From positions 186,001 to 250,000 of the forward strand of contig NZ_BIMC01000003.1 in NCBI RefSeq assembly GCF_004000885.1: DNA of 64,000 nucleotides, read 5' to 3'. This document shows positions 1-8,467 of this stretch, piece by piece; positions within the stretch are counted from its first letter, which is position 1, and every line of letters begins with the position of its first letter. The notes beneath the pieces are model-generated. The model ran no database searches. It was not told the origin of the DNA and was given only the letters and a program-made list of their open reading frames with translations. The stretch is from Paenibacillus glucanolyticus NBRC 15330 (GTDB lineage Bacteria; Bacillota; Bacilli; Paenibacillales; Paenibacillaceae). Made by a program: the position numbers and the translations under genes.

Positions 1-1
1 G

Positions 2-535
2 GAGCCTGTGGCGGAGAAGGTGTTCCTGGCCTATCGCAAGGGCGAATTGTCGGGTCATGAAGCCCAGGTGGAGCAGTTGATGAACAGTAAGGCGACCTGT
101 CATCTCAATACATCAATCACGAAGCTTATTGCTTCCGATAATCATGAGGTGATCGAGCGGGTGGAACTGACCAATAACGAGACGGGGGAAGTTTCGTATC
201 TGGCCGTGGACGAAGTCATCATTAACCATGGCTACGAACGGGATATGTCGCTCTTGGAGAACAGCAAGCTCGAGATTGAACGGAAAGACGACTATTATAT
301 TGCGGGCAACGCAAGCTGTAAATCCTCCGTACCCGGACTGTATGCCGCAGGTGACATCCTGCATTTTGACGGGAAGCTGCACTTGATTGCGGGTGCTTTC
401 CAGGATGCAGCGAATGCGGTGAACAGCGCGAAGCAATTCATTGAACCGGACGCCACAAGTTACGCCATGGTTTCTTCGCATAATGATGTATTTAAGGAAC
501 GAAATCGCGAATTAGTGAAGCAATTGATCAATTAG
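2..535 (+). CDS. Ferredoxin--NADP(+) reductase (YumC-type), C-terminal part
   Basis: The reading frame is open at the left window edge (residues EPVAEKVFLAYR), so this is the 3' part of a longer gene. The visible 177 residues cover the end of the NADPH-binding domain and the closing FAD-binding segment: the motif GLYAAGDI followed by GAFQDAANAVNSAKQFIEP is typical of thioredoxin-reductase-fold enzymes. The region around HEAQVEQL and the C-terminal pattern match the two-domain ferredoxin-NADP reductases of Firmicutes (YumC type), which pass electrons between NADPH and ferredoxin/flavodoxin in the cytosol. No CxxC redox pair lies in the visible part, but that pair in true thioredoxin reductases would lie upstream, so a related flavoprotein cannot be excluded. 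A T-tailed hairpin follows. Confidence 0.75.
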   Translation, partial: EPVAEKVFLAYRKGELSGHEAQVEQLMNSKATCHLNTSITKLIASDNHEVIERVELTNNETGEVSYLAVDEVIINHGYERDMSLLENSKLEIERKDDYYIAGNASCKSSVPGLYAAGDILHFDGKLHLIAGAFQDAANAVNSAKQFIEPDATSYAMVSSHNDVFKERNRELVKQLIN

Positions 536-562
536 AACGAAGGCATGCCGTTTTACTAGAAG

Positions 563-595
563 AGAAGCGAGGGAATCCGAGCTTCTTTTTTTTTT
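563..595 (+). terminator. Rho-independent terminator
   Basis: AGAAGC and GCTTCT arms enclose a 12-nt loop and are followed by a run of ten T residues, 28 bases after the reductase stop codon. Confidence 0.75.
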
Positions 596-731
596 GCGTT
601 CCCCTATTGTTCTTGATAATCCCTGAAGTAATCAACGGGCCGTAGCTGATCAGCTGCGCCATCAGAGTCAGGGCGCCCTTTGATCTGATTCCCTAAGGAA
701 ACCGTCAACAAATGGACGCCCTGCGGTTCTT

Positions 732-1715
732 TCAAAACGTGACAAAACCCATCGCTTTCTTGGCTGCAAGGAGTGTTCCGCTGGCGGTTTCGGCAGCCCG
801 CTGGGCCCCGTCCATCAAGATGCGGTCAAGCTCGGAAGAATCCACAATTTGATGGAACTTCTCTTGAATCGGAAGCAGCTTCTCAATGACCACCTCGGCC
901 AATTCCTTCTTGAAGGTGCCATACCCCTGACCTTCATATCGTTTCTCGATGACGGAGATATCTTCCTCGGAGAATACGGAATAAATCTCGATCAGATTGC
1001 TGACAGCAGGCTTCTGCTCCCAATCGTGACGAACCTCGCCTTCGGAGTCGGTAACGGCTTTGGAGAACTTCCTGCGGATATCCTCCGGCGAATCCATCAT
1101 GTGGACGCAGCTGTTCTTGTTGGGATTGCTCTTGCTCATCTTCTTCGATGGATCATCCAATCCCATGACGCGGGAGCCAATGTCCTGAATGATCGGCTCA
1201 GGGATTATAAACGTGCTGCCAAACCGGTTATTAAAGCGCTCCGCCACATCACGGGTCAGCTCCAGATGCTGCTTCTGGTCGTCGCCGACAGGCACATGCG
1301 TTGCCTGATAGAGGAGCACATCGGCCGCCATCAGGACCGGGTACGTAAACAGTGCCGAGCTCACTGTATCTTTCCCTTCCGATTTCTCCTTGAATTGGGT
1401 CATTCGCTTTAACTCCCCGAAATGTGCCTGCGTCTCCAGCAGCCAGCTAAGCTCGGCATGGGCAGGGACCTGCGATTGCAGAAAGATCGTCGCTTTACGG
1501 GGATCCACGCCCGACGCGACGTACAGAGCCGCTATGTCCCGCGTACGCTTATGCAGCTTCTTAGGATCCTGATACACCGTTACCGCATGAAGATCGGGCA
1601 CAAAGAAATAGGATTCGTAATCATGCTGCAGGTTCACATACTGGCGAAGGGCGCCTCCGTATCCGCCGATATTCAAATCTCCGCTGGGTTTGATGCCTGA
1701 CAATAATCGATTCAT
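732..1715 (-). CDS. trpS: Tryptophanyl-tRNA synthetase
   Basis: Class I aminoacyl-tRNA synthetase of 327 residues that charges tRNA-Trp in the cytosol. The N-terminus MNRLLSGIKPSGDLNIGGY carries the HIGH-like nucleotide-binding signature in the form usual for TrpRS, and KKMSKSNPN is the KMSKS loop. The ATG at 1713-1715 is chosen because it is preceded by AGGAGGTG at good spacing; in-frame codons further upstream run into the leader terminator. Length fits the family. The gene is monocistronic on the minus strand and lies behind a T-box leader with a TGG specifier, so expression should rise when uncharged tRNA-Trp accumulates. Confidence 0.95.
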   Translation of the reverse strand: MNRLLSGIKPSGDLNIGGYGGALRQYVNLQHDYESYFFVPDLHAVTVYQDPKKLHKRTRDIAALYVASGVDPRKATIFLQSQVPAHAELSWLLETQAHFGELKRMTQFKEKSEGKDTVSSALFTYPVLMAADVLLYQATHVPVGDDQKQHLELTRDVAERFNNRFGSTFIIPEPIIQDIGSRVMGLDDPSKKMSKSNPNKNSCVHMMDSPEDIRRKFSKAVTDSEGEVRHDWEQKPAVSNLIEIYSVFSEEDISVIEKRYEGQGYGTFKKELAEVVIEKLLPIQEKFHQIVDSSELDRILMDGAQRAAETASGTLLAAKKAMGFVTF

Positions 1716-2093
1716 TACACACCTCCTGATGATTTGGAACAACACAAAAAACACCTCATCCCCCTATGGGACGAAGTGTAACTCCGCGGTACCACCCGAA
1801 TTCGACTGAAGTGTCGCACTTAAGCATGACATAGGAACTTGACTGCTCGTTGTTTCCTGTCATCTCTCCCAAGGTAACGGAGGAGCACCGTCAAGGCCTA
1901 CTGCTCAAGCGTTTCAGAGGTTCGGGTTGAAGCGAGAAGATCCATTCACATATTCCAGGGTACCGGGCCTCGCACCAACCGCCGGTTCGCTTTAACCTTG
2001 GAAATAAGCTACTATTTCTTCTCATAGCCGTGTGGTATGTTGTTCATGAATTCCATCGCCTGTTCAGCATAAGAGCAAGCAGGATGGATTTGA
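1716..2093 (-). promoter_or_regulatory. T-box leader of trpS (Trp specifier)
   Basis: On the minus strand the leader has GAGAAGA/TCTTCTC as lower stem I, an AGTA loop-E motif, the GGTTGGTGCGA distal loop and the sequence GTGAATGGATC, giving GAA-TGG-A with specifier codon TGG (plus-strand 1942-1944). The T-box GGGTGGTACCGCG lies at 1785-1797 and is followed by the competing terminator at 1745-1780. The bulge base after TGG is T, which can wobble-pair with G73 of tRNA-Trp. Confidence 0.92.
1745..1780 (-). terminator. T-box leader terminator of trpS
   Basis: Read on the minus strand, ACACTTCGTCCC and GGGGGATGAGGTGT form a stem followed by TTTTTT. It overlaps the 3' half of the antiterminator, as expected for a transcriptional T-box switch. 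Confidence 0.88.
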
Positions 2094-2099
2094 TCAGAA

Positions 2100-2128
2100 T
2101 CATTACACAGGTCTTATGTGAATGTCAA
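2100..2128 (-). promoter_or_regulatory. SigA-type promoter of trpS
   Basis: Minus-strand TTGACA (2128-2123), 17-nt spacer, TAATGA (2105-2100). It is placed to start transcription just before stem I of the T-box leader. Confidence 0.7.
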
Positions 2129-2201
2129 CCAGGAAGGTAACCTTTTTCATACAAAGTGGCACTTCGTTATAGAGACACGATGAAGGGAGGTACGGAAGAA
2201 A

Positions 2202-3773
2202 GTGTTCCAGTGGATCGAGGATGCCAAGAGGGGTATCGCGGAAGCTCATGAAAAATTGGTCAAACATTATACAGGTATGGCGTTAGCTGTGGCTTACGAC
2301 AAATTACAGGATCCCTATTTAGCGGAAGATGCGGTGCAGGAGGCGTTCACCGAGGCTTTTGGCAATCTCCATAAGCTGCAGGACCCCAGACGTTTTCCCG
2401 GATGGTTCAAGGTGATCGTGGAGCGTCAATGCTACAGATACCTGCGCCGAAAGCAGTTTCGGACACTGCCGCTCCATGAGCTTGAGAAGCCCATCGTAAA
2501 TCAGTACAGCTTGGAGTCGATCGTGGAGAAGAGAGAAATGATCGGTCAACTGCACGCCACGATTGCGGATCTGCCATCGAACATGCGGATTGCGGTCCAG
2601 CTGTATTATTTTCAGGGCTACAGCCTTCAGGAAATTTCTGAATATTTGGATGTGTCCTTGTCTGCCTTGAAGAAGAGGCTGTTTGATGCACGGCGGAAGC
2701 TGAAGAACACGCTTCATGTTGCCGACTTTGTATCGGTGTTCTCTGATCTATATGAGGGAGGTAAACGCATGCTGCATATCGTAAATGGAGATTCGGTCGG
2801 GGATAAGCTGAAGCAAGGGAATACCCAGGGGGATATTCTGGTTTGGAGGGAGCTGTACTCGTTCGGTCCGGTATTCCCGCAAATGGATGAGCCCGATAAT
2901 CGAAAGGCAAGGGCGCAATATCTGGAGCAAACGCTTGGAATTCCGCAGAAGGAATATTGGGATACATGTGAGTTGCAGGAACGGAAGCTGCAGGATTTTG
3001 GAAAATATGATGAAGTTGTGCTTTGGTTTGAGCATGACCTGTTTGACCAGACGATGCTGTCTTATTTGTTGAATTGGTTTAAGGACCGGCCGCTGGGGAA
3101 TACGAAGCTTAGCCTGCTGTGCATAGGCGCGTATCCCGGTATCGAGCTGTTCCGCGGGTTGGGGCAGCTTAGCACAGCGCAGCTGGAGACTTTGGCGGGT
3201 ACATGGCACACAATCGGAGATGAGGAGCTAACGCTGGGAAGTAAGGTATGGGAAGCCTACACTTCGGATCAGCCGCAGGAACATCAGCGCATCTTGCAGG
3301 ACGATAATACGGCGCTGCCGTTTGTCAGAGATGCATTTGAAGCTCACCTGTCACGTCTGCCTTCCGTGAGCAGCGGGCTCGGGATCATCGAGCAGGCCAC
3401 GTTAGAGGCTGTGGCGGGTGGAATCAACACACCTTATGAGTTATTTCGGAAGGTAGGTGACCAGCTTGATGTACTCGGGATGGGTGATCTGGAGTTCTGG
3501 TATTATTTATCCGCGATGACGGAGGGACCGCATGCATTGCTGGACATTGATGTCACAGCATCATTTCCAAATTTCAAGGAGAAGGCTCCCGATTTCCGAG
3601 ATTGCGTGCTTCAGGTGACGAGTCTGGGAAGGGATGTATTGGCAGGGAAATCGGACTACGCGCATACAAACATCGTCGATAAGTGGATTGGCGGCCTGCA
3701 TCTGCAGGGGAAAGCTCCGCTATGGCGCTGGGACCCGCAGCAAAAAACGATTGTGCTGCCGGACGAATCATAA
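2202..3773 (+). CDS. ECF-like sigma factor fused to DUF1835 domain
   Basis: A 523-residue protein. Residues about 10-80 are sigma-70 region 2 (AEDAVQEAFTEAF, then FPGWFKVIVERQCYRYLRRK) and about 112-168 are region 4 with a helix-turn-helix (GYSLQEISEYLDVSLSALKKRL). From residue 190 a new domain begins with MLHIVNGDSVGDKLKQG and VWRELYSFGPV, the start of DUF1835, a domain of unknown function; the rest, to LPDES, resembles the C-terminal part of such proteins. The GTG at 2202 follows GAAGGGAGG. Inside the frame, GGGAGGT at 2756-2762 precedes ATG 2769, so a free DUF1835 protein could also be made. No separate anti-sigma gene follows. The domain calls are from recognised motifs; the purpose of the fusion is unknown. 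Confidence 0.8.
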   Translation: MFQWIEDAKRGIAEAHEKLVKHYTGMALAVAYDKLQDPYLAEDAVQEAFTEAFGNLHKLQDPRRFPGWFKVIVERQCYRYLRRKQFRTLPLHELEKPIVNQYSLESIVEKREMIGQLHATIADLPSNMRIAVQLYYFQGYSLQEISEYLDVSLSALKKRLFDARRKLKNTLHVADFVSVFSDLYEGGKRMLHIVNGDSVGDKLKQGNTQGDILVWRELYSFGPVFPQMDEPDNRKARAQYLEQTLGIPQKEYWDTCELQERKLQDFGKYDEVVLWFEHDLFDQTMLSYLLNWFKDRPLGNTKLSLLCIGAYPGIELFRGLGQLSTAQLETLAGTWHTIGDEELTLGSKVWEAYTSDQPQEHQRILQDDNTALPFVRDAFEAHLSRLPSVSSGLGIIEQATLEAVAGGINTPYELFRKVGDQLDVLGMGDLEFWYYLSAMTEGPHALLDIDVTASFPNFKEKAPDFRDCVLQVTSLGRDVLAGKSDYAHTNIVDKWIGGLHLQGKAPLWRWDPQQKTIVLPDES

Positions 3774-3786
3774 TAACAGATGATAA

Positions 3787-3832
3787 GGGGACGATCCCGC
3801 TTGGTTTATACCAAGTGGGGTCGCCCCTTTTT
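3787..3832 (+). terminator. Rho-independent terminator
   Basis: Long imperfect hairpin, GGGGACGATCCCGCTTGGT against ACCAAGTGGGGTCGCCCC, followed by TTTTT, 13 bases after the sigma-DUF1835 stop. Confidence 0.85.
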
Positions 3833-4052
3833 AGCTTGATCTTACAGATGGGATTTGTCTGTGCACACTTTGAACAACTCGGTCTCTGGACGGAGTAAGT
3901 TCTCATACCGGGGCGGGAATTCAGATCAGCCGGATTATCGTACAATGGCATCATATGAAGGGTAGTGCGCAATAACCATGGAGAAGGGAACCAAGGGATG
4001 AGTGATGCGTTCGACGTCTAAATCAAGCTGATAAAGATATGGAGGAAGTGCT

Positions 4053-4859
4053 TTGGAGAAGGGTGTCTTGATCGGAAAGGGCAGGAGTGCAGAGGTCTAC
4101 GAATGGGGCGAGTTTCAGGCCTTGAAGCTGTTCTACCAAGGGTACCGTCCGGAATGGATAACGTATGAGGCGGAGATGGGGCGCATTGTTTCGGAAGCCG
4201 GCGTGCCGGCACCGGCCGTATTTGGCATGGTGGAGCTCGAGGGGAGGACAGGGCTCGTATATGAACGAATTACAGGGTCCTCGATGCTGCATCAGGTGCA
4301 ATCGTCCCCGCTCCAGTTAAGGAAATGCGCGCGGGATATGGCGCGGCTCCAGCATGCCACTCACGGCTGCACAACAACCATACTTCCGCGGCAAAAAGAT
4401 AATTTGGAGCATGCCATAATGGATGCCCGCGGCATTTTACAAGATAAAGCTCAGACGATCTGCAAGATGCTGGAGTCTTTGCCGGAAGGGGACTCCATCT
4501 GTCATGGAGACTTTCATCCGGACAATATAGTGGTTACGGAGGATGGATGCCGGGCGATTGACTGGAACAACGCCAATGTCGGTAACCCTCTGTGCGATGT
4601 CGCCAGGACATCCTTGATGTTTCAGTCTCCGTTTAACCCGTTGCAGCAATCATGGATTATGGCGGCTGCGCTTCGGGCTGCCCGTACGATATGGAATAGA
4701 GTATACCTGAACGAATACTGCCGCCTGTCCCATGCAAAGCGGGAGGATATCCACCGCTGGATGTTGCCGGTAGCGGCTGCCAGATTGAGAGAAGACGTTC
4801 CCGGTGAGCGGGCGTGGCTGATGGAGCTTATTGATGATCGGTTACGTGCGTATGCTTGA
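4053..4859 (+). CDS. Aminoglycoside phosphotransferase-family kinase
   Basis: A 268-residue protein with the APH/choline-kinase fold. The N-terminal lobe has a glycine loop (LIGKGRSAEVYEWG) and K25 as candidate ATP-binding lysine. The catalytic loop is CHGDFHPDNIV (H151, D153, N158), and D170 in AIDWNNA is the metal-binding aspartate. The TTG start is chosen because GGAGGA lies eight bases upstream. Members of this family phosphorylate small alcohols, sugars or antibiotics. The substrate cannot be read from the sequence and resistance should not be assumed. It stands alone between a terminator and the convergent DUF3600-like gene. Confidence 0.85.
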   Translation: MEKGVLIGKGRSAEVYEWGEFQALKLFYQGYRPEWITYEAEMGRIVSEAGVPAPAVFGMVELEGRTGLVYERITGSSMLHQVQSSPLQLRKCARDMARLQHATHGCTTTILPRQKDNLEHAIMDARGILQDKAQTICKMLESLPEGDSICHGDFHPDNIVVTEDGCRAIDWNNANVGNPLCDVARTSLMFQSPFNPLQQSWIMAAALRAARTIWNRVYLNEYCRLSHAKREDIHRWMLPVAAARLREDVPGERAWLMELIDDRLRAYA

Positions 4860-5015
4860 TAAGCAGGTTATGCCGATCATCTCCAGGATAGATGCGCCAT
4901 AAGGCGTAGTCATGCCGATCGGCTGAAAGTAATGGTACTGTTCCACGGTGCAAGAGATGGCTTTTTGAGCAGACCATCGTATAAGGGCTGCGACCCGGGC
5001 TCGCTGGACAAGAAA

Positions 5016-5049
5016 ACAGGGACTCTATCCACATCGGATGGGTCCCTGC
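5016..5049 (-). terminator. Terminator of the sigma/DUF3600 operon
   Basis: On the minus strand CAGGGACCCATCCGATG pairs imperfectly with GGATAGAGTCCCTG and is followed by TTTTC. It lies just past the stop of the DUF3600-like gene. Confidence 0.65.
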
Positions 5050-5052
5050 TTC

Positions 5053-5556
5053 TTACGGCTTGGCGGGTCCGTTAATCTTCTCGAAGTACGGAGCCAGCTT
5101 GGAGGCGAGCTCCTCAAACTGCTGCTGCTCTTCTTTGGTCAGCTTCTCCTCATGTTTGACCCCATTTTTATCGGTGATCTTCAGCTTTAACTGCATCAAC
5201 TGCTTGGTCAGCTCCACATACTCCTTAAATTCATCTTCCGTGAGTTTGCCTTTTGCTGCTTGAAGCATTTCCTCAATCTCTTGATAATCTTCCTGGGTAC
5301 CGCCGATCTGTTCAATGGTTGTAGAAGAACCGAATATACCATCGGCTAGATAGGAAGAAGCATATACGGCTGACGGAATCAGGATGGCTACTGCGGCAAT
5401 ACCTGCGAGCATGCGTTTTTTCATGGGAGATCTACCTCTCTTTTCGTTCACATAGTGTTGGTAGGACTGCTGAACACGTCCATACAATTCAGGTGGACAG
5501 CGCATCGAATCTGCCACCTGACGAAGCTCTTCACGTAATTCCTTGTCAATGGACAT
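5053..5556 (-). CDS. DUF3600-like membrane protein, probable anti-sigma partner
   Basis: A 167-residue protein: about 45 cytosolic residues, one membrane segment (MLAGIAAVAILIPSAVYASS), then a charged extracytoplasmic part rich in E, K and Q, probably helical. The gene overlaps the end of the upstream ECF sigma gene by about 11 bases. The ATG at 5556 is preferred because GGGAGGTG lies six bases upstream; the in-frame GTG nine bases earlier is part of that ribosome-binding site. Size, topology and coupling to an ECF sigma gene fit an anti-sigma role, as proposed for DUF3600-type neighbours. That role is inferred; no zinc-binding anti-sigma motif (HxxxCxxC) is visible. Confidence 0.7.
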   Translation of the reverse strand: MSIDKELREELRQVADSMRCPPELYGRVQQSYQHYVNEKRGRSPMKKRMLAGIAAVAILIPSAVYASSYLADGIFGSSTTIEQIGGTQEDYQEIEEMLQAAKGKLTEDEFKEYVELTKQLMQLKLKITDKNGVKHEEKLTKEEQQQFEELASKLAPYFEKINGPAKP

Positions 5557-6109
5557 ATGCGTCACCTCCCGTCATCTCGAATCGTTTTCGGAGTTCTTTC
5601 AGTGCCAGATGATGCCTGGATTTCACTGTGCCAACGGGGATTTGCAGCATGTCTGCGATTTCTTCCAGAGCATAGTCGTGAAAATAGCGAAGGATAACGA
5701 CGACACGAAGTTTGTACGACAACTGACGGACAAGGCTGAACAGCTCATGCTGCGTTTCGGACCGCAGGACAGCGTTGTCCGTCCAGTCGAACGGTTCGCA
5801 AGTCGTCTGGCGGTTTCGTTCAAAGAGACGAATTCGCCGCCAGGCCTTTCTTTTCCAATCCTGGACAAGCCGGACAGTGATCCCGTGCAACCAAAACCGG
5901 AATGGCCGGTTCGGGTCGTACTTGTCCATCGACCGCCACATGCGCATGTAAACTTCATTCACGATATCCTCAATGTCCTGTTTGTTGTAGATGAGAAAAG
6001 CAACCGTCCGATAGACGTCTTGGTGAGTCGCCTGATAAACAAGCTGAAAGGCCGACTCGTCGCCGAGCTTCGCTTTTTCAAGCCACGGAAGTAACTCTTT
6101 ATCATTCAT
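5546..6109 (-). CDS. ECF RNA polymerase sigma factor
   Basis: A 187-residue sigma-70 family factor. Region 2 occupies about residues 20-90 (VYQATHQDVYRTVAFLIYN, DIEDIVNEVYMRMWRS) and region 4 about 125-175, with the helix-turn-helix YALEEIADMLQIPVGTVKSR. Only regions 2 and 4 are present, as in extracytoplasmic-function sigmas. ATG 6109 follows AGGAGGGGCCCCTA. It is the first gene of a two-gene operon with the overlapping DUF3600-like gene. The ECF-type promoter at 6142-6169 suggests autoregulation. The inducing signal and the regulon cannot be seen. Confidence 0.93.
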   Translation of the reverse strand: MNDKELLPWLEKAKLGDESAFQLVYQATHQDVYRTVAFLIYNKQDIEDIVNEVYMRMWRSMDKYDPNRPFRFWLHGITVRLVQDWKRKAWRRIRLFERNRQTTCEPFDWTDNAVLRSETQHELFSLVRQLSYKLRVVVILRYFHDYALEEIADMLQIPVGTVKSRHHLALKELRKRFEMTGGDAYVH

Positions 6110-6141
6110 TAGGGGCCCCTCCTGAACTTGTTACAACTCTT

Positions 6142-6169
6142 AATTCGCTCCCGTGGGCAAAAAGGTTCA
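6142..6169 (-). promoter_or_regulatory. Candidate ECF-type autoregulatory promoter
   Basis: Minus-strand TGAACC, a 16-base spacer and CGAATT resemble the TGAAAC-N16-CGTA promoters used by SigM/SigW-type factors. It lies 33 bases before the sigma gene start. Confidence 0.5.
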
Positions 6170-6409
6170 GTAAGAGAATAAACTTTTTTTGCGATACTCG
6201 CTATTTCAGGAATTTCTTCAGGTGTATCATTAAATTTCATAATGAGGAAAAGCACATTATAGAGAAGGATTGGCACATCTATTAAATATGGAACAGCTTC
6301 TGGAAGGCTTGATTGGTCAAAGAGAAGCTGATGACGAGCTTGCCTAACTAGGAGAAGCGGACAAACAACTGGGGAATGGTGCCCGGGTCCTGAAGGGATT
6401 AGGCCATCG
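6170..6409. other. Intergenic region with a possible decayed small ORF
   Basis: No intact gene is visible. On the plus strand 6289-6345 reads MEQLLEGLIGQREADDELA and then TAA; the same frame continues as LGEADKQLGNGARVLKGLGH before a TGA at 6421-6423. The phase is kept across the stop and the composition is helical, so this could be a remnant of a small gene. No ribosome-binding site is convincing and no family was recognised. Confidence 0.3.
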
Positions 6410-7009
6410 TCATATCCTGGCGTGATAGACCGAGGCTGAGGTTCCTGTCTGGTAGTAGGGGTAGCTCATATCCGATTTTACGAGCTCCACGGTCGGCGCA
6501 TCGGTCAACTTTTCAAGCACGAAGAAGCCGAGATCAATGGATGAAGACACCCCTCCGCCTGTAATGAGGCGGCCATCCCGCACGATGCGCGCTTGAACGA
6601 CCTCCTTGCAGTAGGGTGCCAAAAGATCGTAAGCCGAAGCATTGGAGGTAGCCCGCTTGCCCTCCAGCAAACCGGCTGCCCCAAGCAGCAGTGATCCGGT
6701 GCAGACGGAAACGAGATGTTTTGCTTCCCGGGCCGTTTGCAGCCATGCGATTACCTCGGAATCCTGTCGCAGCTTCCGCGTGGTAAAGCCGCCGGGAACA
6801 AAAACCAGCTCGTATTCGGAAAGATCCGGCTTTACCCGGCCGATCACATATTCCAGCCCGCGATCATCGGTAATGTGTGAAGTCATCGCGCAGTAATCCC
6901 AGGAGACCTCCGCTTCCGGCCGGATGCGGGAGAGCCTGGTTATAACTTCGGTGAAGCCGATCAGGTCCAGAGCCGTCATGCCATGGAACAGGATGAAAGC
7001 CATTTTCAT
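6410..7009 (-). CDS. DJ-1/PfpI family protein (isonitrile-hydratase-like)
   Basis: A 199-residue class I glutamine amidotransferase-like protein. The nucleophile elbow is SVCTGSLLLGAAGLLEGKRATSNA with C103, preceded by the LVFVPGGFTTR strand-loop. This arrangement is closest to the isonitrile-hydratase/ThiJ subgroup, although the usual His after the elbow (THW) is replaced by SNA. ATG 7009 is chosen because GGAAGG precedes it; upstream in-frame codons lack a ribosome-binding site. It is divergently transcribed from the MocR regulator, so that regulator is a plausible controller. The substrate is unknown. Confidence 0.85.
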   Translation of the reverse strand: MKMAFILFHGMTALDLIGFTEVITRLSRIRPEAEVSWDYCAMTSHITDDRGLEYVIGRVKPDLSEYELVFVPGGFTTRKLRQDSEVIAWLQTAREAKHLVSVCTGSLLLGAAGLLEGKRATSNASAYDLLAPYCKEVVQARIVRDGRLITGGGVSSSIDLGFFVLEKLTDAPTVELVKSDMSYPYYQTGTSASVYHARI

Positions 7010-7087
7010 GATAAATACCTTCCTTTCATAATGTGTTAAACTAATTCTAATCATGAGCTCGGAAAATGGAAGGACCATTTATAGCAA

Positions 7088-7101
7088 CTGTATTAATACA
7101 G
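7088..7101. promoter_or_regulatory. 14-bp perfect palindrome before the MocR gene
   Basis: CTGTATTAATACAG is a perfect palindrome directly before the AGGGGG ribosome-binding site, in the spacer between two divergent genes. It is a candidate operator for the MocR regulator; function not shown. Confidence 0.4.
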
Positions 7102-7114
7102 GGGGATGAGCGGG

Positions 7115-8467
7115 ATGGATACGAAGCATGAACAAATCGTTGCGTATATGATCCGGGAAGTGGAAGAAGGTCATATACGGCCGGGTCATAAGCTGCCATC
7201 GATCCGGGCCGTGGCCCACATGTTCTCGTGTAGTCCCAATACGGTCGTTCATGCGTATCAGACCTTGGAACACGAAGATGTGATCTATGCGGTATCCAAG
7301 AGCGGGTACTATCTGGTAGAGGGGAAGGTCCGCTCCCATACACGGACTGAAAGCGGGCCGATCGATTTCGCCTCAACGACACCCAGGGGCAATTTTTTGC
7401 CGTTCCAGCAGATCGAGCACTGCCTGCGCCAGGCCATTTCCTTGTATACGGAGGAACTGTTCGGTTACACCGATCCGCAAGGGATCGCTACCTTGAGAAA
7501 TGAGCTGCAAAAGCACTTCCATGCGCAGCAGATCTTTGCGCAGCCAGGCCAGATCGTGGTGGTGACAGGCGCTCAGCAGGCCTTCTCGATCCTGACGCGC
7601 ATGCCGTTTCCGGGGGAGGGGCAGGCAGTTCTTGTGGAACAGCCGACGTATTTTGGGTTCCTGGCGGCCGCGGATGTTGCGGGGTGTCCGGTGATCGGAA
7701 TCCAGCGGGATGATCAGGGGATTGACCTGGGAGAGCTGGAGGCCCATTTTGGCAGCGGACAGATCAAATTCTTCTTCACGGTGCCGAGGTTCCTCAATCC
7801 GCTCGGTACGTCTTATTCGATGGAACAGAAGAAGCGGATTGTGAAGCTTGCGAGTAAGTACGGTGTTTATATCGTGGAGGATGATTATCTTGCGGACCTT
7901 GAAGAGGATGCGAAGGCCGATCCATTGTACGCATTGGACGATGGCAAGCAGGTGATTTATATCAAGAGTTTCTCCAAGACGATTCTTCCGGGGATTCGAA
8001 TGGGTGCCGCCATCCTCCCCGAACGACTTGTGGACCTGTTCATAAACTACAAGAACGCTGCGGACATAGCGTCGCCGATCCTCTCCCAAGGCGCGCTGGA
8101 GCTATACATGAAGAGTGGGATGTATAGGCGCCATGCCGCCAGAATCCGTGACCATTACCGAGAGAAGATGCGATATGCTACCGAAGTGTGCGCACGTGTC
8201 TTCGGCAGCGGCATTCAATATACGTGCCCTTCCTCAGGCGTGTTCATTACCCTGCAACTGCCGCAGTATGTGAAAGCTTCTATACTGCAGGATCGTCTGA
8301 AGCAGAAGGGGATTTCGGTGACAAACGTGGACCAGCACCTGCTGGTGAGGAATCAGCGGAATGACCGGATTCGGCTATGCATTATCGGCGTGGAGAAGCC
8401 TCAGATCGAGGCAGGGTTTATCTTGATTGAGGAGGAGATCCGGCGTTTGGAGCGCAGGGTGCGTTAA
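7115..8467 (+). CDS. MocR-type regulator: GntR HTH fused to aminotransferase
   Basis: A 450-residue cytosolic transcription factor. Residues about 5-70 are a GntR winged helix (GHIRPGHKLPSIRAVAHMFSCSPNTVVHAYQTLE). The rest is a fold-type I aminotransferase domain with the PLP lysine in SFSKTILPGIRMG and IVEDDYLADL before it. Such proteins usually use PLP or an amino-PLP adduct as effector and bind near their own promoter. ATG 7115 has AGGGGG at eight bases; the ATG nine bases earlier abuts that motif. The divergent DJ-1/PfpI gene is the likely target. No pdxST genes lie nearby, so a PdxR role is not supported here. Confidence 0.92.
   Translation: MDTKHEQIVAYMIREVEEGHIRPGHKLPSIRAVAHMFSCSPNTVVHAYQTLEHEDVIYAVSKSGYYLVEGKVRSHTRTESGPIDFASTTPRGNFLPFQQIEHCLRQAISLYTEELFGYTDPQGIATLRNELQKHFHAQQIFAQPGQIVVVTGAQQAFSILTRMPFPGEGQAVLVEQPTYFGFLAAADVAGCPVIGIQRDDQGIDLGELEAHFGSGQIKFFFTVPRFLNPLGTSYSMEQKKRIVKLASKYGVYIVEDDYLADLEEDAKADPLYALDDGKQVIYIKSFSKTILPGIRMGAAILPERLVDLFINYKNAADIASPILSQGALELYMKSGMYRRHAARIRDHYREKMRYATEVCARVFGSGIQYTCPSSGVFITLQLPQYVKASILQDRLKQKGISVTNVDQHLLVRNQRNDRIRLCIIGVEKPQIEAGFILIEEEIRRLERRVR

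Noticed and set aside
4053..4859. Aminoglycoside-resistance gene
   Set aside because: The fold is that of the APH family, but nothing in the sequence identifies an aminoglycoside substrate and most chromosomal members are not resistance enzymes.
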